33,992 bases of DNA from Candidatus Gastranaerophilales bacterium (GTDB lineage Bacteria; Cyanobacteriota; Vampirovibrionia; Gastranaerophilales; Gastranaerophilaceae). The position numbers and the translations under genes were made by a program. The stretch covers positions 1-33,992 of the forward strand of contig CAADWU010000113.1 in NCBI GenBank assembly GCA_900752845.1, in the 5' to 3' direction. Shown in pieces: positions 22,693 through 31,250 of the stretch. Position 1 is the stretch's first letter, and each line of letters opens with the position of its first letter. The notes under the pieces were generated by a model, which saw nothing but the letters and a program-made list of their open reading frames with translations, was not told the DNA's origin and did not search any database.

Positions 22693-23958
22693 ATGCTTGA
22701 TATTAAATTAATTAGAGAATGTCCCGATAAAGTTAATGAACTTTTAAAGCGCAGAAATCCTGAACTTTCTATTGATGAAGTTTTAGAAATTGATGCTGAA
22801 AGAAGAAAAGTCCAAACTCAGGCAGATGAATTACGAGCAAAAAGAAAAGCTGATTCTCAAAAAATCGGTATAATGAAGAAAAACGGTGAAAATACAGATG
22901 CAGTTCAGGAAGAAGTTCGTAAACTCGGTGATGATATCAAAGCATTGGAAGAAAAACAAACTGAATTAGATAACAGACAAAGAGATATTCTTCTACATAC
23001 TCCGAATATTCCTGATGAAACAACTCCAATAGGTTTATCAGAAGATGATAATGTTGAAGTGTATAAATGGGGCGAACCAAGAAAGTTTGATTTTGAACAC
23101 AAAGCTCACTGGGATTTGTGTGAAGAAAAAGGGCTTGTTGACTTTGAACGTGGGGTAAAAATATCTCAAAGCAGATTTATTTTGTACAGAGGTAAAGGTG
23201 CAAAATTAGAACGTGCAATTATTAATTTCTTCCTTGACTACCACACAGGAGAACAGGGGTATGAAGAAATTTTGCCTCCGTTTATGGCAAATTCTGCTAC
23301 AATGACAGGAACTGGTCAGCTTCCTAAGTTCAAAGAAGATATGTATAAATGCGAAGAAGAAGATTTGTTCTTAATCCCTACAGCAGAAGTTCCTGTTACA
23401 AATATCTACTCAGGTGAAATCCTCTCAGAAGACGACCTGCCTAAATATATGACAGCATATACTCCTTGTTTCAGACGTGAATCAGGTTCAGCAGGCAAAG
23501 ATACGAGAGGTTTAATTCGTGTACACCAATTTAATAAAGTTGAACTTGTTAAACTTTGTACACCGCAAACAAGTAAAGAGGAACATGAAAAACTTACCGA
23601 AGATGCTGAAAAGATGCTTCAATTACTTGAACTTCCATATCGTCGTGAAGCTCTCTCAACAGGTGATATCGGATTTTCAGCAAATAAGTGCTGGGATTTG
23701 GAAGTATGGATGCCGTCTTACGGAGCTTATAAAGAAATTTCAAGCTGCTCAAACTTCGGAGATTACCAGGCAAGACGTGCAAACATAAGATATCGTGAAA
23801 AAGAAACCGGAAAGATAAACTTCGTTCATACAATTAACGGTTCAGGTCTGGCTGTAGGCAGAACATTTGCGGCAATCGTTGAAAATTACCAGCAAGAGGA
23901 TGGTACAATTATTATTCCTGAAATCTTAAGAAAATATACAGGATTTGATAAAATATAA
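22693..23958 (+). CDS. serS: seryl-tRNA synthetase
   Basis: 421 residues, normal length. Charges tRNA-Ser with serine. N-terminal tRNA-binding coiled coil at about 28-100 (Lys/Glu-rich, RAKRKADSQKIGIMKKNGE); class II catalytic domain with GTGQLPKFKEDMY, TAEVPVTNIYSGEIL, motif 2 CFRRESGSAGKDTRGLIRVHQF (written here as FRRESGSAGKDTRGLIR) and motif 3 GSGLAVGRTFAAIVENYQ. Good AGGTGG ribosome binding site. Own promoter and terminator, so monocistronic. Confidence 0.98.
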   Translation: MLDIKLIRECPDKVNELLKRRNPELSIDEVLEIDAERRKVQTQADELRAKRKADSQKIGIMKKNGENTDAVQEEVRKLGDDIKALEEKQTELDNRQRDILLHTPNIPDETTPIGLSEDDNVEVYKWGEPRKFDFEHKAHWDLCEEKGLVDFERGVKISQSRFILYRGKGAKLERAIINFFLDYHTGEQGYEEILPPFMANSATMTGTGQLPKFKEDMYKCEEEDLFLIPTAEVPVTNIYSGEILSEDDLPKYMTAYTPCFRRESGSAGKDTRGLIRVHQFNKVELVKLCTPQTSKEEHEKLTEDAEKMLQLLELPYRREALSTGDIGFSANKCWDLEVWMPSYGAYKEISSCSNFGDYQARRANIRYREKETGKINFVHTINGSGLAVGRTFAAIVENYQQEDGTIIIPEILRKYTGFDKI

Positions 23959-23961
23959 TAT

Positions 23962-23989
23962 AAAAAAGCTCCCAAGCGGGAGCTTTTTT
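23962..23989. terminator. bidirectional terminator after serS
   Basis: AAAAAAGCTCCC, loop AAGC, GGGAGCTTTTTT; also serves the converging 138-aa gene. Confidence 0.94.
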
Positions 23990-23992
23990 ATA

Positions 23993-24409
23993 TTATAAAT
24001 CAATTCTAATTTTATTCATTAACTGATTTATTCCTTCATCATGTCCGTATTTAGATATGTTTTCCTCTAATTTTACGTTACTTTTCATTATTCTGTGCCT
24101 TTCAAAACTTTTTAGAAAATTTATAGCTTCTTCTATAATTTGTATAGGGTTGCTTGAAGGAGTTTCATATGCATTATCAGCAAATCCTATTTTGGTTGTT
24201 AATTTATTAAATTTATCTGTACTTAAAAATATATCTTCAGTGTTTTTTGCTTGTGAAGTTATCAGTTCATTTAATTTAAAAATTCTGTTCTCATTGTTGC
24301 TGACAAATTCTGTAAGTCTTTGTATTGCTTTGTCATCAGCTTTAATAGCACCAAAACTTTGTTCTTTATTTCTATGAGTGCTAAAATTGTGGTTAAAATT
24401 TACTTGCAT
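23993..24409 (-). CDS. unknown 138-aa protein with N-terminal QSFGA motif
   Basis: Family not recognised. 138 residues, no hydrophobic segment. Begins with a His/Asn-rich stretch MQVNFNHNFSTHRNKEQSFGA, shown here as NFNHNFSTHRNKE then QSFGA (17-21), then a charged helical body rich in Asn, Lys and Ile. The N-terminal pattern recalls that of the 140-aa protein at 27634 (NVSFNGA). AAGGAG lies 8 nt before the ATG, so it is a real gene. Convergent with serS across a shared terminator. Confidence 0.72.
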   Translation of the reverse strand: MQVNFNHNFSTHRNKEQSFGAIKADDKAIQRLTEFVSNNENRIFKLNELITSQAKNTEDIFLSTDKFNKLTTKIGFADNAYETPSSNPIQIIEEAINFLKSFERHRIMKSNVKLEENISKYGHDEGINQLMNKIRIDL

Positions 24410-24473
24410 ATAATTCTCCTTTTTGTGTAATAAACCTTGTAAATATTATTTTTGTTACAGTTAATTTAGAAAT

Positions 24474-24502
24474 TTTACAAATCTTCATTTTTAGGGCATA
24501 AT
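24474..24502 (+). promoter_or_regulatory. promoter for the Ski2-like helicase
   Basis: TTTACA, 17-nt spacer, CATAAT, 26 nt before the ATG; AAAGGAG follows. Confidence 0.68.
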
Positions 24503-24528
24503 GATAAAAGATAGCCAAAGGAGTTATA

Positions 24529-26814
24529 ATGTACGATTTTCCATTTGAGTTGGATGAGTTCCAAAAAGATGCCTGTGAATGTATTAATTCGGGTAAAAGC
24601 GTTGTAGTCTGTGCGCCTACCGGTGCAGGTAAAACTGTAATAGCACAGCATGCTATTCATAGAGCATTAGAGGATGGAAAAAGAATTTTTTACACTACTC
24701 CTTTAAAGGCATTGTCAAATCAGAAATATTACGATTTTGGCGAAAAATACGGGCAGGATAAAGTAGGTTTATTAACAGGTGATACTTCGATTAACCGCAA
24801 TGCCCAAATCGTTGTTATGACAACGGAAGTTTTCAGAAATATGCTTTACGGAACCAATTTCGGCTCTGTAACCGATAATATGAAAGATGTTAAATATGTT
24901 GTTCTGGATGAAGTTCACTATATGAACGATGAGCAGCGTGGAACTGTTTGGGAAGAAAGTATTATTTATTGTCCTACAAATGTTCAAATTATTGCCCTTT
25001 CTGCAACTGTAGCAAATGCTGACGAGCTTACGGATTGGATTAATACTGTTCATTCAAAAACAGAACTTGTAAATACCGACTTCAGACCTGTACCTTTAAG
25101 GTTTTATTATTTCGACAGCTCTCAGCCTAATAAGCTTTTGCCGCTTCTTACTCCAAGCGGTCAGCTGAATAAAAAAATTAAGCCTGAAAAACGTGTGTTT
25201 GGTAAAAAACTTCAGAATAAACGTTCTTACGTAAAAGATATTATTAGAAATCTGCAAGAGAATGATATGCTCCCTGCTATTTATTTTACATTCTCAAGAA
25301 AAAAATGTGATGAACAAATGGAAAAGTGCTCATCTCTGGAACTTGTAACAAAAGGCGAGCAGGCGCAAATTAGACAGTTTATTGATGAGTATATTGCTGA
25401 AAACCCTCATCTTTATAACAATAAACATATTGAATATCTTTTGCAAGGGGTTGCATCTCACCACGCAGGACTTTTACCTGCCTGGAAAAACCTTGTTGAA
25501 AAACTTTTTCAAAAAGGTTTGATAAAAGTTGTTTTTGCTACAGAAACTCTTGCAGCAGGAATTAATATGCCTGCACGTTCTACAGTAATTAGCTCAACAA
25601 GCAAACGTACTGATAGCGGTCACAGAATGCTTACGGCAAGCGAATTCCTCCAAATGTCAGGCAGAGCAGGAAGACGGGGAATGGATGAAGTTGGATATGT
25701 AACGGTTGTCGGAACACAATTCCAGTCGCCAGAAGAAGTTGCCGAGCTTGTTTTAAGCGATGCCAACCCGCTTGAAAGCCGTTTTTCACCAAGCTATTCA
25801 ATGGTATTAAACCTGTTGCAAAGATTTAGTCTTGATGAAGCAAAAGAACTTATATTGAAAAGTTTCGGATATTTTTCATCAGGCTCTCGTATGCTGCCTC
25901 TGTTGAAAGCGCAGGAACAAATTGATAATGAATTAAAAGAGCGTGAGTTTGTCTGCCCTTATAAACTTTGTGATAATGAGTTGTATGAATACGACAAACT
26001 TCGCCATATCTATGTACAAAACAGACAAACCTACAAAAGAATTTGCAAGCAGGAAAAGTCTAAAAACAGACCTTTATCTCCCGAAGCTGTAGAATTTGGC
26101 AGACAGACTAAAGCTATGCTTGAAAAGATGCATGGTTTTCACTGTGATAATTGTAAGTTCTATAAAAAACATTCAAAAAATCTTGAAGTGCTTGAACGTT
26201 TTTCTGTTCGTAAAAATAAACTAGAAAAAGAAATTGAAAAGCAAAGAGATATTTTTTGGAATAAATTCCTTGCTCACAGGAGCGTATTAATTGATATGGG
26301 GTACTTGAGGGATGATTACCCGACAGAACGTGGCGTAACAACATCACAAATACGTTCAGAAAACGAATTATTTATTGCAGAGATTATTTTTTCTAATGTT
26401 TTGGATAATCTTTCACCATCACAGCTTGCTGCTGTCGTTTGTGCACTGACTACAGAAGATTTGAGAATTGATATACCGTATCTTCCTATATCAGAGCCTG
26501 TCAGAAAAACTTTGAATTTAATAAGAAATGTCAGACGTAAGCTTGAAAAAGTTCAAAGCAGATATTCTGTAGAAGCTCCAATGTATATTAATCCTTATTT
26601 CTCATCACTTATAGAATTGTGGGTTGAAGGAGCTGAATGGGAAACTATAACTGAGCAGATTGATATGGGCGAAGGTGATATTGTACGCTCGTTTAAACGT
26701 GTTGTTGATGTTTTAAGACAGTTTACAACCATCGCAAATGTTCCGGAAGCTCTTGTGTTTACTGCTCGTGAAGCAATTGAAAAAATTCAGCGTGAGCCTG
26801 TTGATATTGATTAG
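24529..26814 (+). CDS. Ski2-like superfamily 2 RNA helicase
   Basis: 761 residues. Helicase core: Walker A APTGAGKT (29-36), TTPLKALSNQK (56-66), DEVH box VLDEVHYMND (125-134), LSAT (157-160), HHAGLLPAWK (311-320), VVFATETLAAGINMPAR (334-350) and motif VI QMSGRAGRRG (375-384). The C-terminal half has CDNCKFYKKH and a DSHCT-type region (SPSQLAAVVCALTTEDLR to the end) seen in Ski2/Mtr4-type helicases; cyanobacteria and plastids carry relatives. It probably unwinds structured RNA during RNA decay or ribosome assembly. Full length, own promoter. The pilin promoter begins inside its last codons. Confidence 0.93.
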   Translation: MYDFPFELDEFQKDACECINSGKSVVVCAPTGAGKTVIAQHAIHRALEDGKRIFYTTPLKALSNQKYYDFGEKYGQDKVGLLTGDTSINRNAQIVVMTTEVFRNMLYGTNFGSVTDNMKDVKYVVLDEVHYMNDEQRGTVWEESIIYCPTNVQIIALSATVANADELTDWINTVHSKTELVNTDFRPVPLRFYYFDSSQPNKLLPLLTPSGQLNKKIKPEKRVFGKKLQNKRSYVKDIIRNLQENDMLPAIYFTFSRKKCDEQMEKCSSLELVTKGEQAQIRQFIDEYIAENPHLYNNKHIEYLLQGVASHHAGLLPAWKNLVEKLFQKGLIKVVFATETLAAGINMPARSTVISSTSKRTDSGHRMLTASEFLQMSGRAGRRGMDEVGYVTVVGTQFQSPEEVAELVLSDANPLESRFSPSYSMVLNLLQRFSLDEAKELILKSFGYFSSGSRMLPLLKAQEQIDNELKEREFVCPYKLCDNELYEYDKLRHIYVQNRQTYKRICKQEKSKNRPLSPEAVEFGRQTKAMLEKMHGFHCDNCKFYKKHSKNLEVLERFSVRKNKLEKEIEKQRDIFWNKFLAHRSVLIDMGYLRDDYPTERGVTTSQIRSENELFIAEIIFSNVLDNLSPSQLAAVVCALTTEDLRIDIPYLPISEPVRKTLNLIRNVRRKLEKVQSRYSVEAPMYINPYFSSLIELWVEGAEWETITEQIDMGEGDIVRSFKRVVDVLRQFTTIANVPEALVFTAREAIEKIQREPVDID

Positions 26815-26835
26815 CGATAATTAATTTGTTATAAT
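26807..26835 (+). promoter_or_regulatory. promoter for the G-tract pilin
   Basis: TTGATT, 17-nt spacer, TATAAT; the -35 box overlaps the helicase stop codon. A start near 26842 leaves a 25-nt leader with AAAGGAG before ATG 26867. Confidence 0.72.
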
Positions 26836-26866
26836 AAAAAGGTATATATTGTTGAAAGGAGCAATT

Positions 26867-27549
26867 ATGAAAAGAATTAGTCACGTTGGGGGGGGGGCAA
26901 CCGTTTAAGCTCCTACAGTAAGTCTTTTGCATTTACTTTAGCCGAAGTTTTGGTCACACTCGGCATTATTGGTGTTGTTGCAGCTTTAACAATGCCTTCA
27001 TTAATCCAAAATCAAAATAAACAAATAATTGAAACCAGACTTAAAAAATTTTATTCTACGATAAATCAGGCAATTCTGCTGTCTGAGCAAGATAAAAGTA
27101 TAATGCGTACTGATTGGAAACTTGTGGCTCAATGTGATTATGCTGAAAGAAACTCATATTTATGCAATTTGAAAGTTTTTAATGAGTATTTTAAAGATTA
27201 TATAAAGTATACAAAACTTGAAAATATAAATAATAATTTATATGTTTATTTTACAGACGGTTCTGTAGTTAAACTTGCTTATTTATGTCAGGATTTTTAT
27301 TTTTATCCTAAGGCTTCAGGTATAAAAAAAGATGTACCTGGTAAAGACAGATTTCTCTTTGGCTTTTATCCTGCGGGAGCAGACGGTAACAGAAATAAAT
27401 ATTTTAAAAACCTTGGGGTTGAACCGTATATCCACTCAAGCTGGGACGGGACAGAAGAAGGACTTTATTTGAATTGTAACAACGCCGCTAAAATCATTCA
27501 GTTAAACAACTGGAAAATACCTGATGATTATCCTTGTTTAAAAAACTAA
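26867..27549 (+). CDS. type IV pilin/pseudopilin, out of frame at a G10 tract
   Basis: The promoter, AAAGGAG box and ATG at 26867 start a frame MKRISHV followed by ten G (26888-26897). With ten G the frame stops after GGGATV; with nine it stops after GGGQPFKLLQ; with eight or eleven it continues through NRLSSYSKSFA into the prepilin sequence FTLAEVLVTLGIIG and a full pilin of 227 residues (eleven G). The F+1/E+5 pair and hydrophobic helix fit prepilin peptidase cleavage after SFA. The globular head ends DGTEEGLYLNCNNAAKIIQL with final Cys. As printed the gene is off. Either a phase-variable locus or a miscounted homopolymer. Confidence 0.85.
26888..26897 (+). repeat. G10 tract in the pilin leader
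   Basis: Ten consecutive G between codon 7 and the prepilin motif of an AT-rich gene; its length decides whether the pilin frame is open. Confidence 0.95.
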
Positions 27550-27563
27550 ATTATAAATAATAA

Positions 27564-27592
27564 TTGACACTATAAGTTGTTTGCAGTTTAAT
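27564..27592 (+). promoter_or_regulatory. promoter for the 140-aa gene
   Basis: TTGACA (consensus), 17-nt spacer, TTTAAT, 41 nt before the ATG. Confidence 0.72.
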
Positions 27593-27633
27593 AAGTGTGT
27601 AATATACATTTATTAAACAGAAGGATATGAAAA

Positions 27634-28056
27634 ATGATTTCAAGAATTACATTTACCCCGCAATCATATGCAATGAAATATAATCAAAAAAATGATAATG
27701 TATCTTTTAATGGTGCTAAAACCGTTAATACTATTAAAAAAGGTATAAGAACTCAAAATCCTTTAAGCCAAATTGTAAGCGATATGTTTGTAAAACTTTC
27801 TGCAACAAGAACATCTGAAAATTTGGGAACATATATGACAACAACTAAAAATGCCGATGTGTTTCTTCGTGAAACAAAATTAGGTAAAGAAGCACAATTA
27901 TCTTTAAGCAACGGTGTATTTGGCGACAAATCATATATGAATTTTGTTATTGAAAGAGAAGCCGGGAAAGCTCCAAAAATTACATCATCTGATGAAACTA
28001 TGTCTTCAAAAGAAGCTGCAAAAATTGTTGAAACATATTTACAAGATGCAAAATAA
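27634..28056 (+). CDS. unknown 140-aa protein with N-terminal SFNGA motif
   Basis: Not a family I know. 140 residues, basic N terminus MISRITFTPQSYAMKYNQKN followed by NVSFNGA (23-29), then a region of alternating strands and helices (LSNGVFGDKSYMNFVIERE) and a helical end (SSKEAAKIVETYLQDAK). No signal peptide or membrane segment. AGAAGGA lies 9 nt before the ATG, with its own consensus promoter. No terminator is seen before the next promoter. Confidence 0.75.
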   Translation: MISRITFTPQSYAMKYNQKNDNVSFNGAKTVNTIKKGIRTQNPLSQIVSDMFVKLSATRTSENLGTYMTTTKNADVFLRETKLGKEAQLSLSNGVFGDKSYMNFVIEREAGKAPKITSSDETMSSKEAAKIVETYLQDAK

Positions 28057-28119
28057 ATAATAAATATTAGTGTATAATTTACTTTATTTAGTTTTGTTAA
28101 ATCCTTGCTATGTCAGGGA

Positions 28120-28148
28120 TTGAACTATTTGTTAAAATATGTTACAAT
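28120..28148 (+). promoter_or_regulatory. promoter for the glycosidase gene
   Basis: TTGAAC, 17-nt spacer, TACAAT. The start near 28155 leaves a leader of about 107 nt before the ATG at 28262, much longer than at other genes here. Confidence 0.75.
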
Positions 28149-28190
28149 AGTAGTAGGAAGTTCCTGGTTAATTTTTAATTTAGGTTTCCG

Positions 28191-28253
28191 ATGAGTGTTA
28201 ATCCCCAACCCACTCTTAAATCAAAAAGGTATCCGGTTACTTTAAGTCTTTAG
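28191..28253 (+). CDS. possible 20-aa leader peptide
   Basis: Short frame MSVNPQPTLKSKRYPVTLSL within the long leader of the glycosidase gene. AGG lies 7 nt before its ATG. Its TAG stop overlaps the AGGTGA ribosome binding site of the next gene, whose ATG is 8 nt later, so ribosomes finishing it could re-initiate. Could be chance. Confidence 0.35.
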   Translation: MSVNPQPTLKSKRYPVTLSL

Positions 28254-28261
28254 GTGACACT

Positions 28262-29521
28262 ATGGATACACTGATTTTGCATGAAAAATTTGATTACCAA
28301 AAATTAATTGAAACAACAATAAATGTTTCAATAATAGGGGTTTTAATTTTGTGTCAGGGGCTCGTACCAATCCACGCAGGAAATGCTAAAATTGCTCAGG
28401 TTACAGCTCCTGACTTTGATACAGGTCAGCTGAAGGAGAAAATTCTTAATGAAATTTCTCCTGAAGTCCGGCAGAAAAATTTTGAGAATAAAATCAGGCA
28501 AAAATATCCTAAAGCGACAATCTATGATGTAACAAGCGGGGTAAAGCACATAAAACTTACAAAATACTATGCCGGTAAACCTGTAAGAATAAATGTAGTA
28601 GAAGTAGATATGAAGCTCGCAAAAGATTTGGAATTAACACCGGCACTTTCTTCAGATAGTACATTGCAAAGCAGAAGAACAATAACAACAATCGCTAAAA
28701 ATAATAATGCAGTCGTTGCATTAAACGGTACATACTTTAAGCCTCAAACAGGCGTTCCGCTCGGAACTTTAATGATTAATAAAAAGATGTACACAGGTCC
28801 TGTTTATGACAGGGTAGCTATGGGAATTTTCGATAGCGGATTTGATATTGCCAGAGTTCAACTTAATGCATCTGTTAAGGGTAGCGGCAATACCGTTAAA
28901 GTTGACAATATTAACCAGCCCAGAATGCTTTCAACATATGTTCTTGTCTACACATCCGATTGGGGTAAATATTCCCCATATGCTCCTAAATACGGTATGG
29001 GCTTGCAGGTTGTTGACGGTAAAATAACAAAAGCATCTGCAAATCCGATTGAAATTCCTCAAAACGGATATGTAATTTCAGGTCCAAAAAATATTTTACA
29101 TCCTTTACTGGAGAAAAAAGATGCGGAACTTATTGTTAATACAAATCCTGAATGGAAAAATGTAAAACATATTATAAGCGGCGGTCCGTATTTAGTAAGA
29201 AACAGTGAAGTATTTGTTGATATGACAGCGCAAAAACTGGGTGCAATCGGCGGTCGTAACCCCAGAAGTGCTATAGGCTATACTGCAGATAATAACTTAA
29301 TTTTGGTTGCCGTTGACGGTCGTGAAGGAAGCTCTATCGGAATGACACTAATGGAACTGGCTTCCTTCATGCAGTCAATAGGATGTACCAATGCTATGAA
29401 CCTTGACGGCGGAGGCTCAACTGTAATGTATGTTAACGGTCAGGTTGTAAACAGACCGCATATGAAAGGCGGTATTCCTTTATCAAACGCAATAGTTTTA
29501 TCAAAAACTCCCAAATCATAA
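28262..29521 (+). CDS. phosphodiester glycosidase family protein (NAGPA/DUF2233)
   Basis: 419 residues. A long polar start (1-17), a hydrophobic segment (about 18-36, NVSIIGVLILCQGLVPI) acting as signal or anchor, then an extracytoplasmic domain. Family motifs: AVVALNGTYFKPQTGVPLG (near 150), GGPYLVRN, GRNPRSAIGYTADNNLILVAVDGR, and TNAMNLDGGGSTVMYVNG near the end. The human member removes GlcNAc from mannose-6-phosphate diester; bacterial members are thought to act on phosphodiester-linked sugars of cell-wall polymers or GlcNAc exopolysaccharide. Substrate not deducible. AGGTGA 5 nt before the ATG. Followed by a terminator at 29607. Confidence 0.9.
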   Translation: MDTLILHEKFDYQKLIETTINVSIIGVLILCQGLVPIHAGNAKIAQVTAPDFDTGQLKEKILNEISPEVRQKNFENKIRQKYPKATIYDVTSGVKHIKLTKYYAGKPVRINVVEVDMKLAKDLELTPALSSDSTLQSRRTITTIAKNNNAVVALNGTYFKPQTGVPLGTLMINKKMYTGPVYDRVAMGIFDSGFDIARVQLNASVKGSGNTVKVDNINQPRMLSTYVLVYTSDWGKYSPYAPKYGMGLQVVDGKITKASANPIEIPQNGYVISGPKNILHPLLEKKDAELIVNTNPEWKNVKHIISGGPYLVRNSEVFVDMTAQKLGAIGGRNPRSAIGYTADNNLILVAVDGREGSSIGMTLMELASFMQSIGCTNAMNLDGGGSTVMYVNGQVVNRPHMKGGIPLSNAIVLSKTPKS

Positions 29522-29606
29522 GTCATAAATCTTTTCTGCTACGCACGTAGCCCTTTTCGGTAAGTTCTTTAAAATTTTATATTTTTATGATGAATTTTAC
29601 CACACG

Positions 29607-29630
29607 CCTGCATATTTTATGCAGGTTTTT
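29607..29630 (+). terminator. intrinsic terminator of the glycosidase gene
   Basis: CCTGCATA, loop TTT, TATGCAGG, then five T. Directly abuts the stop of the converging Tic20-like gene. Confidence 0.85.
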
Positions 29631-29632
29631 CT

Positions 29633-30043
29633 TTAATGTCTTACATTTTGGTCTACAAGTTCAGAAAGATACGGAACATAGCTGAATTTACCCATAAAAG
29701 AGGTTACTGCAAGATAAATCAGCAATGAATAAATCAAAATTTGGATTAATGAATAATCAAAAAGCAACGGCATATTTAATAAGAAAGTAATTTGAGCAAC
29801 AAGTTTATTTATAAGCGGTATAAAGCTTAAGATATTTGATACCCAGCCTAAAAACATTGAAAGAATAACAAAGATAAGAGATATCATAATTGATTGGACG
29901 ATATGATACATAAGAAAAGGTTTTAATCTTGCTTTAGTAAATAAAGCAATGATAAGCCAAATAAATCCTGCCATTCCCATTGTTAAATAAGATGCAGCTG
30001 CAACAATTCTTTCAATCATATACGGGGTGTCTTTTGTTGTCAT
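29633..30043 (-). CDS. Tic20-like membrane protein
   Basis: 136 residues with four membrane segments (about 9-33, 43-66, 76-95, 98-116). The pattern KPFLMYHIVQSIMISLIF after helix 1 and the C-terminal GKFSYVPYLSELVDQNV correspond to the FxRFNxMQA and GRYxxIPxIxDAAxxQ regions of the cyanobacterial/plastid Tic20 (YMF60) family, plastid members of which form an inner-envelope import channel. The bacterial role is unknown. Resemblance was judged by eye; a DUF4870-type small membrane protein is the alternative. The ATG overlaps the TPR gene stop as TAATG. Confidence 0.62.
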   Translation of the reverse strand: MTTKDTPYMIERIVAAASYLTMGMAGFIWLIIALFTKARLKPFLMYHIVQSIMISLIFVILSMFLGWVSNILSFIPLINKLVAQITFLLNMPLLFDYSLIQILIYSLLIYLAVTSFMGKFSYVPYLSELVDQNVRH

Positions 30044-31101
30044 TATACATTAGCTCCGCTGCGTTTTTTATCTATATATTCATCAAGAACCTGAGTGTAA
30101 ACAAGTCTGTATTCATCATTTTCAGGTGCAAGATTAATTGATGCACGATATGATGCAATTGCCTGTTCTATTTCATTGTTCAAGTAATGTGCATTACCTA
30201 AAAGCATATAGGTTTCAGCACTGTTTGATTTTAATCTTATAGCTTCTTTGTATAAATCTAAAGCTAAATCTATTCTGTTAAAGTTAGTATAAAGGTTTGC
30301 TCTAAGCACCTGTGCATTAATTTCTTTAGGTTGAATTTGTTCTGCACGTTTGTACATTTCAACCGCCATTTCATATTCACCAAATTCAGAAAGAGCAATA
30401 GCATAGCAGATGTAAGCTTTATAATTATCGCCTTCCATTTGAAGTGCTTTTTCAAAGTAATTGTAAGCTTTTTCTCTTTCTTTCATTAAAGTAAGAGTAT
30501 TACCGATACAAATAGCAACTATTTTGTTATCAGGATTTAAAACAAAAACTTTTTTGTATAACTCAAGTGCTGTTTCGTAATCAAAGAGTTTAAAACATAC
30601 GTTACCCATATCAACGAGTGCCGTAATATTTTCAGGATCAAGTGATAGAGCTTTTTCATAGTAAGCTTTAGATTCAATATAATCCTCATTATCCTGATAA
30701 AGAAGCGCAATAGCATTATAAATTTCAGGATTAGTTGAGTTTAAATCAATAGCTCTGTTGTAATAGAAAAGAGCTTTTGGAAAATTTTTCCATTCAGCAA
30801 AGACATTTCCGATATTGTAGTAAATAATATAATTTTTAGGGTTTATTTCAAGAGCTTTGTTATAGTATGACAATGATTTTCTGAAGTCTTTTTCATAAAA
30901 CCACATTGTACCCATTCCTACAAGTGCTTGAATATCATCAGGTTTAATCGTCAAAAGGCTTTCGAGTACAGACATAACTCTGTCATAGTCTTCCATTTGC
31001 AGATAAAGTTCTGAAAGTTTATGATAATTTTCAATATTTTGCGGATCTTTAGCCATCTCCATTATTAATTCATTAATTTGTTTTTCTGTTTCTTTAGTCA
31101 T
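30043..31101 (-). CDS. tetratricopeptide repeat protein
   Basis: 352 residues, about nine tandem TPR motifs covering residues 17-345, each about 34 long with the usual pattern (for example ALVGMGTMWFYEKDFRKSLS, NYIIYYNIGNVFAEWKNFPK). No signal peptide, so a cytosolic or membrane-adjacent scaffold. It is co-transcribed and coupled by TAATG with the Tic20-like gene downstream, which suggests that it docks on that membrane protein (inference). AGG precedes the ATG; promoter at 31141-31168. Confidence 0.9.
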   Translation of the reverse strand: MTKETEKQINELIMEMAKDPQNIENYHKLSELYLQMEDYDRVMSVLESLLTIKPDDIQALVGMGTMWFYEKDFRKSLSYYNKALEINPKNYIIYYNIGNVFAEWKNFPKALFYYNRAIDLNSTNPEIYNAIALLYQDNEDYIESKAYYEKALSLDPENITALVDMGNVCFKLFDYETALELYKKVFVLNPDNKIVAICIGNTLTLMKEREKAYNYFEKALQMEGDNYKAYICYAIALSEFGEYEMAVEMYKRAEQIQPKEINAQVLRANLYTNFNRIDLALDLYKEAIRLKSNSAETYMLLGNAHYLNNEIEQAIASYRASINLAPENDEYRLVYTQVLDEYIDKKRSGANV

Positions 31102-31140
31102 CTTAACCTGCTCTTCTGTCTTATACTTTTGTTACCTTTT

Positions 31141-31168
31141 ATTTTACACTATTTTGTGCATTTTGCAA
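31141..31168 (-). promoter_or_regulatory. promoter for the TPR/Tic20-like operon
   Basis: On the minus strand TTGCAA, 16-nt spacer, TAAAAT, 40 nt before the ATG. Confidence 0.6.
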
Positions 31169-31210
31169 CAGTATTTAGAAATGTAACATGGGTGGGGCGG
31201 CTACGCTACT

Positions 31211-31240
31211 AAAAGAAAAGGCTCCACTGATTGTGAAGCC
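31211..31240 (-). terminator. intrinsic terminator of rsfS
   Basis: On the minus strand GGCTTCAC, loop AATCA, GTGGAGCC (one G-T wobble), then TTTTCTTTT, just past the rsfS stop. Confidence 0.8.
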
Positions 31241-31250
31241 GCTTACGTTA

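Noticed and set aside
28155..28262. Known riboswitch in the glycosidase leader
   Set aside because: I could not match it to any riboswitch consensus I know; only weak short hairpins are visible.
29538..29551. GCTAC-GCAC-GTAGC hairpin as terminator after the glycosidase gene
   Set aside because: Only a 5-bp stem and an interrupted T run; the 29607-29630 hairpin is much stronger.
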